The notes below the pieces were generated by a model that saw nothing but the letters and a program-made list of their open reading frames with translations, searched no databases and was not told the DNA's origin. The position numbers were made by a program, and so were the translations under genes. Below, in pieces: positions 55,054 through 64,000 of a stretch of DNA of 64,000 nucleotides (the stretch's first letter is position 1; every line of letters starts with the position of its first letter). This stretch comes from Ktedonobacterales bacterium (lineage in GTDB: Bacteria > Chloroflexota > Ktedonobacteria > Ktedonobacterales > Ktedonobacteraceae), in assembly GCA_027451525.1 (NCBI GenBank), contig DAIDJF010000017.1, positions 19,651-83,650 on the forward strand, written 5' to 3'.

Positions 55054-57752
55054 CTATAACTGCGTCAGGAGTAACTGGGCAGCCTTCAAGTCCGGCGTGT
55101 CAAAACCTTCTGTAAACCAGGTGTACACGCCACCCAGTCGGCATCTCGCGTCGTTTCTGCGATTCTGGGTGATCCAGAAACGTGCCAGGCTGGTGGTTGC
55201 ACGCAGTTCCAACGCTCGTGCTTGCTGTGATTGCGCGATCTCGATTGCTCGCAGTAGTGCTGCTTCAGCGTCAGAAGGTTCCGCACCGCTCATAAGCAGC
55301 AACTCGCCTCGTAACCGATGTAACTCTGCGTCCCACCAGCGCTCGTTGTGGGTACGAGCTTCAAAGAGTGCCTCGTCGAGAGCTACTAATCCCTCCTCTA
55401 TGCGTCCGGCTTTCTCATAGACCTGCGCAAGCAGCGAGAGGTAATACGGTAGCCGCAAGCTGGCACTCGAAGCTTTGAATACGGTGATTGAGCTACGTAG
55501 ACACCCGATGCGCTCCTCATCAGGTTGCGCGATCGCCAATGCAAAGCTGACAAGGATGTCGGCCCATGCTCGATAATAGGGAGCCTGAAATTTGTTTGTG
55601 AGCGCAAGCGATTTCTCGGCCTGCATTCGGGCACTTGCCTTATCCGCGCGCAACTGTTGCAGCAAGGCCAGATAGGCTGATACCAACGCCTGATTGAAAG
55701 GTTGATCGAGGTCTTGCACCAACTTGACCGCATCCAGTCCGCATTCGAGTGCCTGCTGTGGATAGCCAAGGCACCAGAGTGCGTGTGATTGCCATGCTCG
55801 TGCGTGCGCTGCATAATTCACTCCCTGCGCTTCTTGAATGTGGGAGATTTGATCGGGGTCATGTACTGTGATGATCTGTGCAAATTGAGCGTTTGCCTCA
55901 GTGATCTTGCCCTGGTGCAGGTACGCTCCTGCCAACATCATGTCTGCAAACAGCGGGGGGGCTGAGCCAAAAGAGCGCTGATACAGGATATGTAGCTCAT
56001 CGGAGACCATTTGCACCCGCGCAAGCTCAGCCTGCACCACGTAGACGGATTGCAATCCATACAGCGTCTGCGCTCGCTGTCCATCATCACCAACCCTGTC
56101 GCACAACGCGAGTGCGCGATTGAGCACTCGCTCCAACTCTGGCGCGGCCCAGCCTTTAGTCACGCGGTAGATGGGTGCCAGAGCCAGTTGCAAGCCAAGT
56201 TCCTGTTTGTCACGCTTCACACCGACAGGTAATTGCTCTAGTTGTTCCAGACTCCGCGAGAGCAAACTGATGGCATCTTCGTTCGCATACACTCTCTGGG
56301 CAACGGTAGCCGCACGCAGGTAATACACAATAGCCTGTTCGATCATGCCTGCGTGCTCGTAATGGGATGCTATCTGGCCGCTCACTCCGTCGAGGTCATC
56401 GGCATACATAGCTTCCAACGTTTGCGCTACGCGGCGGTGCAGCAGACGGCGCTGAGGCGCGCTAATCTCCCCATATGCCACCTCGCGCAGCTTATCATGG
56501 GTAAAATCATAGCTGTTGGCTCCATGCTCGCGCACGATCCGTTTGTGCCAGAGTTCATCCAGCGCATGGACAGCACTCTCGGCATCGGTGTTGCCGACAC
56601 CGATCAGGAGGTCGAGCGTGAATTCGCGGCCAATAGTCGCAGCCAGTTCAACAATTTTGCGAGCGGATGCCGAGAGTTGAAGGAGACGCCCAACGAGCAC
56701 CGCATGCACCCCTGGCGGAAGCGTCCGAGCATCTGTAAACAACGGCTGAAAGTGTGTAGCCTCTGATGGACTGGCTTCTCCTCGTACCAGACCTGCCCGC
56801 ACTGTCTCAACCACGAACAGAGGATATCCTCCAGTCTCTCGAAACAGGTATAACCCTTCGCCCATCCCCACCTCGCGCTTTGCTACTTGCGACGCTAGTT
56901 TCGCGGTTTCTGCTGCATCTAATGGCTCAAGCGCAATATCAGTTACATGCACGATACTGCGCAGGTGGAGTAAGAAGGTATGCAATGGATGCTGCAATGA
57001 TAGTTCTTCCTAGCGAACACAACCAATGATAAGCAGTTGCGCCCGAGGGTCGAAACGCAAGAGAAAATGTAACCACTCAAGCGTCTCCTGATCGCACCAC
57101 TGTAAGTCATCAATCAATAAGAGTAAAGGCTTCGAGGTGATGAGGATGGCACGCGCCAAAGCCTCAAAGAAACGTTGTCGTTGGCCGTACTCGCCCACCG
57201 GTTCATAGTGTGGTAAATCTGGCTGCTCAGCCAACAATTCCGGCAAGATACGCACGACCTCAGTAAGCCAGACTTTGTCAAGCTGGTTGAGCTTCGAGCG
57301 TAAACCCTCGCTCCTGAGCCACTCTGTTACAGGGGCAAGGGAGAGTCGTCCGCCTGTTGGAGAGCACTTTGGAGTGCGTGCTGATCATTGCGTCGTGCCG
57401 CCTCGTCTGCGAGCGCGAGCTTCTGTTCAAACTCAGCAACATCAAGGTCAAAAGGCGTGGTGGAATGCCAGTACACCACCTGCGTGTCGGTACAGAGAAA
57501 TTGCTCAGCATCTGGAAATGCTTGGCGTAACTGGTGAAGCAGTTGGCGCAGGTTATTACGGGCCTGTGCCTCGGTTGTATCAGGCCAGAAGAGAAAGGCA
57601 AGATGCTGGCGCTGTTGGGGAATATCTCGATGCAGCACAAGATAAGCCAGCAACGATTGCAGACGCATGGCATTGAGACTGGTTATCTGTTGATCAGCGT
57701 AGACCAGACTGAAATCGCCAAGTAAGCGGAGGTGAAGGGATGGCATCGTCAT
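55054..57752 (-). pseudogene. Decayed SARP/BTAD-AAA-TPR transcriptional regulator
   Basis: Fragments in order: wHTH/BTAD (57327-57752), AAA Walker-B region LLLLIDDLQWCDQETLEWLHFLLRF (57010-57255), ATPase C-terminus plus TPR (55054-56997). In-frame TAG at 57010-57012, a frame change, and no Walker A between the first two pieces. Confidence 0.85.
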
Positions 57753-58087
57753 GGTCGACTACTTTCTCCTCTTCAAAAAAGGATAGTGATAGTTTACACA
57801 GGAAACACGCGTATAAAAATCGCGAACATCATCACAATCGTCTACTGGCTAAACGTCTGAGCGCCCTCAAATTACACCAGAAACATCGTCTGGGTTCCTC
57901 GCAGGCTTGGAAGAAACGAGTTGAAGAGAGCCAAAGTGCTGGAATCCATGATCAGAATACTCCTAACTAGGGAAAGACTGCTCCCATTGTAACAGAAACC
58001 TGGAGCATTTGCAGCAAGCTGGCTCACTTCAGTTGATTCTGGTGGCGAAGTCCATGTTCATGCTTGTAAATTTGCGAATTATACGGC

Positions 58088-58573
58088 TCATCCGAGCTTT
58101 TCGTGGTGTTGGTTAGCGTCGTGTTGACTCGTTTTGCGCTCAGCCATTCGCAGCCAGACAACATAGCCAACTAGGGCCAGCCAGAGAACCAACATATAGA
58201 TGTTGATGAGAAAGAACATCACAGAAGTCGATCTCACGAAGAATCCCACGACGGCCAAACATGCCACTAGCAGTCCCATGAATGCGAGCACCCACCAGGA
58301 CTGAGGATGTCCATAGTTGAGCACAGACCCCCTTCCGAAGCCAGTGCGGGGAACCAGTAAACGGGAATCATCAGGAGCATAGTACAGGAACCGGGATGTC
58401 ACGGGAGTGTTGCGAACAGACTCACGGTTCGATGGGGGCCTCGGCGGGGTGGCACTCGTGTTCTGCATGGAAAACGGTTCTCCTGAATTTTGCATGGGGT
58501 TTCTTCTCTTCTTTTTCTCTGGGTCTTGCAAAAGACTCTTGCTTGAGTACAAGGTACATGAGAACTCGAACAA
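58088..58573 (-). CDS. Hypothetical membrane protein with two TM segments
   Basis: ORF with WWVLAFMGLLVACLAVVGFFV and VMFFLINIYMLVLWLALVGYVVWL. A start at the internal ATG (MQNSGEP) is likely. Confidence 0.5.
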   Translation of the reverse strand: MFEFSCTLYSSKSLLQDPEKKKRRNPMQNSGEPFSMQNTSATPPRPPSNRESVRNTPVTSRFLYYAPDDSRLLVPRTGFGRGSVLNYGHPQSWWVLAFMGLLVACLAVVGFFVRSTSVMFFLINIYMLVLWLALVGYVVWLRMAERKTSQHDANQHHEKLG

Positions 58574-58891
58574 TATCTATGCTTTCACTCACTCAGAATG
58601 TGTGGCCTCTTCCACACTTGTGCGTCAATCCCAGGATTGTACATGTTAAAATTGGCTCTTCCGCACTTCTGATACTTCCCTGAAAAGGGAAGCATAAGAG
58701 GGTGGACTAAGATACCGGCGAAAATGGCAACTCTTCAGATGTCCTTTCGATAGTTTTTCTCCGTAGGATACCTAGACTTTGCACATTTTTACGGAAGAGC
58801 CTTCTTGACCTCTTTCAATATACTGGGAGGACAGGTTGTGTTTCTTGTATAAGAAAGGGGGGTCCTTGATATTGGCATAAAGCCCGTGTAA

Positions 58892-59179
58892 TTAGCGGCG
58901 TGGGAAGGGGTTTCCTGCTTCCCGCGCACGCAATGTCGCTTGCTCTACCGCCGACTGATTGGCCCCACCATTCTCGTCATGACGATGATCTAGAGTGTAG
59001 GTCGTTGGCAATTGCTGCTTTTTGTGACCAGGACCATAGCTGAAGAAAAGGTACGAAAACACAATACCAAGCACAAAGCCAACGACCATCCCATTGCCTG
59101 TTCCAATAGCAATAAAGCTGCCAAGCAATGTACAAAGCGGTATCAACGCCAGACCAAAGAACCATCGTACATATTTCAT
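58892..59179 (-). CDS. Small hypothetical membrane protein
   Basis: MKYVRWFFGLALIPLCTLLGSFIAIGTGNGMVVGFVLGIVFSYLFFSYGPG; two TM helices. Confidence 0.5.
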   Translation of the reverse strand: MKYVRWFFGLALIPLCTLLGSFIAIGTGNGMVVGFVLGIVFSYLFFSYGPGHKKQQLPTTYTLDHRHDENGGANQSAVEQATLRAREAGNPFPRR

Positions 59180-59423
59180 AAGTGGCCCTTTCTCCACAAA
59201 TGTGGATCCATGTCGTTTCTATTCTCTTCTAAGACAAACGTAGAAAACACCAAAATATAGCACATAGCACACATCGTAAAAATAGAACTTGCTAGCGTTG
59301 ATAAAACAGGAGTAAAGAGAAACATTTGTGTCTTCTCTCTGCGCAACTTTTATTGTAATGTATGAGTTATAATTGTCTGTGCTCAATTCAATCATTGTTT
59401 CAATAGAGACGTGAGGTAGGCCG

Positions 59424-61931
59424 ATGCCATTTCAGAAAACGCAACAGAGTGATCTGCAGCAACCTGTTGATCCAAAAAAGCTTTTTGTCGGACGCGCGCA
59501 GCAGCTTGAGTATTTTGTACGCGATATTCTGAAACCAGTCGATCCCAGCCATAATGTGCTCTCGATCTTTGGACAGGGCGGCATTGGCAAATCGACGCTG
59601 CTACAACGCTTTTTGGATGAAATTCATACTCCTGCCTTTCGTGAGTATTGCCTGGCAGCTCTTGTCAACGAGCGGCAAACCACACCAGCCAGCGTCATGG
59701 AATGCTTCGCCAACCAATTTCGTACGCAAGGCTATCCCCTCGAAAGATTTGATGTGAGTCTCACGCGCTATAAAGAAGTGTTGCGGCATATGCGCCTCTA
59801 TGGCTATCAAGATCAGCAATGGGAAGACCCTATTGGCGACCTGACAGCAGCCTTTGTCAGCGATCTCAATCAACTCGCGGATACACTCGTTATTATTGGT
59901 AGTCCTGGCAGCAAACGTCCGCGTCGTCTGCTCCTCTTTTTCGATACGTTCGAGCAATTAGCGGTTGATCTTGCGCCTTGACTTCTGGAACATTTTTTAG
60001 CCTCGATCGTGAGCAGTAATATCGTTCTGGTCATCGCGGGGCGTGACGCGATTGGGACCTCGCTTCCCGATGATCCTAAACGTTGGCTCCCATTATTCGA
60101 TGATGGGACCATCCATACGATCCCGCTCGATGTCTTTACAGAGGATGAGACGCGCTTCTATCTTGAGCAGCGAAGCATCACCAATCCACAACGCATCAAC
60201 GAGATCAGTCTTCTTTCCCGTGGACTCCCTCTCTATCTGAGTATATTAACATCGAACCCAGAAGGCCGTATTGATCCTCATGCTGAAGTTGTCGAGAATT
60301 TTCTGCGCTGGATTCCTAAAAGGGAGAGCAAAAAACGCCAGCTTGTACTCAATGCCTCCCTCTTTACGCATCCGTTTACGAAAGACGATCTTGCGGCTTT
60401 CTCGTATGCGGAACCTGAGTGCTCCAATCTTTATCACTAGCTCATGAGACAACCATTCATTCAAAGCAATGCCCAAGATGGGAGGATCAGCTATCATGAC
60501 CTTGCACGTGAATTGTTCTGTCGCCATTTTTATCAGCATGCTGAAGAAGACTATTATACAGCGCGAAACACAATAGCTTCGTACTACGTACAGCATCTGA
60601 TCGCACTGCAAGGCAGAAACGGTCATACGCCATCGCAAATAGACCAGTGGAAAGAAGTGGCTATTGCGCTCATTCAACAGGCATTCCTCCTTCCTGAGGA
60701 GCAAAGCCACCTGTTAGGACTGGAGTATGCCATTCGTTTCAAGGAATATAGCGAACAGGCTGAAGAACTTATGAAGGTGTTGCATCTCTTATTGGTTCCC
60801 AAACCAACGCAACGCCTATCAGACAACGCGCGAAATTTGATCGAACATATACTCTTTTACCTGGAAGAGGATGCAACAAATCATTTCCTTAAACCGCTAG
60901 CAGCGATGAATGCTCTTTTCGACGTTATCTCACATACTCCAACATTTTCACCAGAAGTTACGGCCTATGTATATCGTCAGCGCGGTCGTATCTATCGTCT
61001 TCTGGGTGATTATCAGCAATCTCTGGTACAGTATAATCAAGCACTCATACTCCTCCCACAGTATGGTACTGCATACGCAGGTCGAGGAGAAATCTACCAC
61101 CAGATGAAGCACTACCCAGAAGCGCTCACTGACTTTGATCGTGCCCTCTTCCTCAACCCTGACAATGACTGGACCATTCAGGGAGAAATCTACCGTGCCA
61201 TGGAGCACTACCCAGAGGCACTGGCCGACTTCGACCGTGCGCTCACTCTCACACCAGAGGACGCATGGGCGCTAGGTAGTCGGGGACAAACCTACAAATC
61301 AATGGGCTACTACGTGGAAGCGTTGGCTGATTTAGAGCATGCTATATTTCTTGATAATCAGAGTGCCTGGCTTATTGCTGAACGGGGAGAAACTTACCGT
61401 TTAATGGAACGCTACCCAGAGGCACTGGCTGACTTTGATCGTGCGCTCACTCTCGCTCCTGAATATGCCTGGGTACTCGTCAGTCTTCGAGGAGAAACCT
61501 ACCGTTCGATGAAACGCTACCCAGAGGCACTGGCCGACTTTGATCGTGCGCTCACGCTCAATGAAAAGGATAATCGGTGTTGGTATGATCGTGCTCTTAC
61601 CTACAAGCTCATGAACCAGGAAAATGATTTCCGACAGAATATTTTGGAGGCTATCAGCATTGCTCGACCCCGGTTAAATGCCATCTCAATGAACAGCAGT
61701 GAATTCTTCCGCATTCGTTTCAACATCGCACTTTATTTGCTCGTTGCTGATGCTATCGAAGAGGCTTCGGCAGAGTATATGCAACTACTATCCATATGTG
61801 AAAATAGCATTCAACTACAAAATGCTGCTGATGATCTCAAAGAATATTTCACACTTTTGCAACAGCATGAGGGTGCACAGCAGATATTGCACGCTATCGA
61901 AGCACGGATCAAGGAATTAACCCCACCATAA
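59424..61931 (+). pseudogene. STAND-like NTPase with TPR repeats, interrupted by two in-frame stops
   Basis: P-loop NVLSIFGQGGIGKSTLLQRF, RRLLLFFDTFEQLAVDL, then TPR repeats. ORFs 59424-59981, 60009-60440 and 60444-61931 share one frame, split only by TGA (59979) and TAG (60438). Confidence 0.85.
61110..61560 (+). repeat. DNA-level near-identical TPR repeats (about 102-nt units)
   Basis: c(a/g)ctacccagaggcactggc(c/t)gactt(t/c)ga(t/c)cgtgcgctcac recurs around 61206, 61411 and 61516, with a diverged copy at 61110. Confidence 0.75.
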
Positions 61932-61956
61932 ACGTAAATTTATGCTCATCAGTGAC

Positions 61957-62529
61957 TTAGGCTCCGTACAGAGCAATTTCTTTCTGCCGAGCGTAGCGCT
62001 GGATCTCGTGGATGTCTGTGATCCCTTGCGCAATAGCCTCCTGCATCCATTCGTACATCTCGTATTTATTCTGATAGAGCCGATTGCCGCAAAAAATATT
62101 ACGACGTGCAAAGGGGAGCGGTGTCGTTTTCTGCAGATAGACACGGACCGAAAGATCATCCGCGCGTCGGCTCTCCCACCAGGGCGTCGCGAGGATATAC
62201 GATGTGTCGTGAACCCATTCTGGGCATGGTTGCTGATAGAGCATGCACAGATATTCGACGGAGGCAGCACAAAACGCTCCCCACTGCCGGGTCCAGTCGG
62301 TTTCCTCTATTGGCTTGTCCAAAGGTTCCTTGACCAGCTCAGCGCGGAGATGCTTGCCGTAGCCATACCAGGCATTGGAGAAATCGCCCAAAGCCGTCCA
62401 GGGATCTTCTCCCTGACAAATTCGTCGGTAGGCATACGCCATGGTATCGATAGTTGCAGGCAGCGAGGACGGTGTACTGTGCCGATCAGTGTAGTCTTGT
62501 GCCATCAGACGGTGAGTTTCAAATTTCAT
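61957..62529 (-). CDS. Hypothetical protein
   Basis: 190-aa ORF MKFETHRLMAQDYTDRHSTPSSLPATIDTMAYAYRRICQGEDPWTALGDFSNAWYGYGK; soluble; no family recognised. Confidence 0.6.
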   Translation of the reverse strand: MKFETHRLMAQDYTDRHSTPSSLPATIDTMAYAYRRICQGEDPWTALGDFSNAWYGYGKHLRAELVKEPLDKPIEETDWTRQWGAFCAASVEYLCMLYQQPCPEWVHDTSYILATPWWESRRADDLSVRVYLQKTTPLPFARRNIFCGNRLYQNKYEMYEWMQEAIAQGITDIHEIQRYARQKEIALYGA

Positions 62530-62751
62530 GGCTGGCCTTCTATCAGTAGGATGCGAACTGGTTCATGTATGCCTCGGTTTTTGAGTTCTCTCCCCAACTC
62601 AGTAAGGTAACGTTCTATTTCTCACCTCTTCAGGACTTCCAGCCCCGGAAAATTAAATAGCCCTGAGCCTAAGCCGATAAAGAGAAATGATGAGCTGTGA
62701 TATGCTATACTTGATAGAGATTACGTGCGAATAGACCAGAAAGAGGATATC

Positions 62752-63252
62752 ATGACAGAACCATTCGAGTACATTTCACATGCCCGTCTTGTTTATAAAG
62801 ATGGTTATCGCAACGCCTATCTTGGCGACGTACCAGAACCCGTTGTCTATGGTGTGCAAGGTAAATTGCGCGAATATTATGGTGCGAAAGAAGGCCCACC
62901 CGTCGCTTCAACACTTGACCATATCGTGGCAGCCGTCGCTGGCTGAATGTACGGCACACTTGCCGGTGCCCTGTCAGGGCGCAAAATTCGTTATGATCGC
63001 CAGAGCTATACCGCTGAAGTCGATGGTCGCATTGTCGGCGTCGGCAAAACCATTCGCATCGAATCTATCGCCCTACACTATACCCTCACTATTCCTCCTG
63101 ATACACGCGAGGCTGCGATCCGCGCATTGCACATTCATCCAGAAGGGTGTCCCGCACATCAAAGCGTTAAAGACGCTATTACAATCACCTGGACAGCAAC
63201 GCTCCATGTCGGCGATGAGGTGCTCTCACTGAGTAGTAACCAGCAAGAGTAG
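62752..63252 (+). CDS. OsmC family peroxidase-like protein, candidate selenoprotein (TGA at 62944-62946 read as Sec)
   Basis: MTEPFEYISHARLVYKDGYRN...PPVASTLDHIVAAVAG-[TGA]-MYGTLAGALSGRKIRYDRQSYTAEVDG...HIHPEGCPAHQSVKDAITITW is in one frame. The TGA sits where OsmC proteins have the catalytic Cys. Confidence 0.8.
62960..62984 (+). promoter_or_regulatory. Candidate bacterial SECIS element
   Basis: uugc-cggu-GCCCU-GUC-AGGGC-gcaa: 5-bp upper stem, GUC loop beginning 26 nt after the TGA, 4-bp lower stem. Confidence 0.6.
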
Positions 63253-63287
63253 CTTAGCAGCCGCACCTAATGGGTAGAGAACAATGT

Positions 63288-63335
63288 GGCGAGCGTGGCA
63301 ACTACGCGAGAAAATCGCTTGGCGCCATGCTCGCC
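63288..63335. terminator. Hairpin between convergent OsmC and MBL genes
   Basis: ggcgagcgtggc / gccatgctcgcc, 12 bp with one G-T pair. Confidence 0.4.
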
Positions 63336-63364
63336 GCACGAAGGATACAAAACTCTTCATTACA

Positions 63365-64000
63365 CTAAAACGTCAATAACGTCCCATCAGCTGGAATGAG
63401 CACGTGCGATGTAAGGTCTTCTTGCTCTATTCTCTTGCGCAACATAGCACGTGTCAACACGCAATGGTTGACGACTTCCATATGAACGGCGATCACTTGC
63501 GCTGTTGGTAACGCACGCACAACGGCACAAACATCATCGTCATTCATCGTAATCGGATCGCCAACCAGATACGTTGCGGCACCAGCGTTGACGATTACAA
63601 TCTCAGGCACGAAGGTCTCCAGTGCTTGCTGAACGCCCGCGTACCAGATTGTATCGCCTGCAATATACAGAGATGGCTCCCCCTCTGCTTGCACAACGAA
63701 GCCGGAAACAGGCCCCATCTTTTTGCCAATCTCGCCCGTTCCATGCTGTCCCTCGGTGCGGGAAATGTGTAGTCCATTCCACTCGCACTGATTGGTAATA
63801 GGAAACACCGCAGAGAAACCAGCCTGTTTGATGGCGGCTTCATCTTCCGGTTGGCAGAGAATGGGTAATGTTTTCGGCAGCAACTCAATTGCCCTGACAT
63901 CCCAGTGGTCGCGATGCGTATGAGTAACCAGTACACCATCCAATTGCGCAATCAGAGAACGTAATTCATTATCTGAGATAGGTAACTCGACCATTGGAAT
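63365..64000 (-). CDS. MBL-fold metallo-hydrolase, N-terminus cut by the right window edge
   Basis: DGVLVTHTHRDHWDVRAIELLP (HxHxDH-like), LYIAGDTIWY; frame open to the window end. Confidence 0.88.
   Translation of the reverse strand: MPMVELPISDNELRSLIAQLDGVLVTHTHRDHWDVRAIELLPKTLPILCQPEDEAAIKQAGFSAVFPITNQCEWNGLHISRTEGQHGTGEIGKKMGPVSGFVVQAEGEPSLYIAGDTIWYAGVQQALETFVPEIVIVNAGAATYLVGDPITMNDDDVCAVVRALPTAQVIAVHMEVVNHCVLTRAMLRKRIEQEDLTSHVLIPADGTLLTF

Noticed and set aside
56242-56766. 174-aa plus-strand ORF
   Set aside because: Antisense to the SARP/AAA pseudogene; no motif.
59979-59981. In-frame TGA in the STAND/TPR gene as selenocysteine
   Set aside because: The codon lies between FDTFEQLAVDLAP and LLEHFLAS, not at a redox Cys; a second stop (TAG) follows in the same frame, so nonsense mutation is the better explanation.

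Overview
The window is about 64 kb of a GC-moderate bacterial chromosome. Gene content (Hanks-type kinases with long extracytoplasmic tails, SARP/AAA regulators, a PadR regulator, GH65/pgmB, a baseplate-J-like ectodomain family) looks most like a Ktedonobacteria-type Chloroflexota; that assignment is inference. About 40 genes can be supported. Most are ordinary housekeeping or accessory genes. They include GH38 alpha-mannosidase (cut by the left edge), gyrB interrupted by an intein, selB, four Ser/Thr kinases, RtcB/archease, a CBS-like enzyme, pckA, murD, a two-component cluster, an ECF-type sigma factor, pgmB/GH65, tRNA-Glu(CTC), a decaying island after the tRNA, and an MBL-fold hydrolase (cut by the right edge). 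The strongest hidden signal is at 62752-63252. An OsmC-family gene is split by an in-frame TGA exactly at the expected catalytic Cys (AAVAG-[TGA]-MYGTLAGAL), with a bSECIS-like hairpin 26 nt downstream, and selB lies in the same window. This is a strong candidate selenoprotein that standard gene calling would break in two. Other signals: a gyrB intein with an HNH endonuclease and a repeated helical DNA-binding region; three adjacent proteins sharing one baseplate-J-like ectodomain on different cytosolic heads; a near-ideal promoter with a 20-bp perfect palindromic operator upstream of padR; a P-loop protein resembling APS kinase but lacking the substrate motif; and a pseudogene-rich segment after tRNA-Glu.
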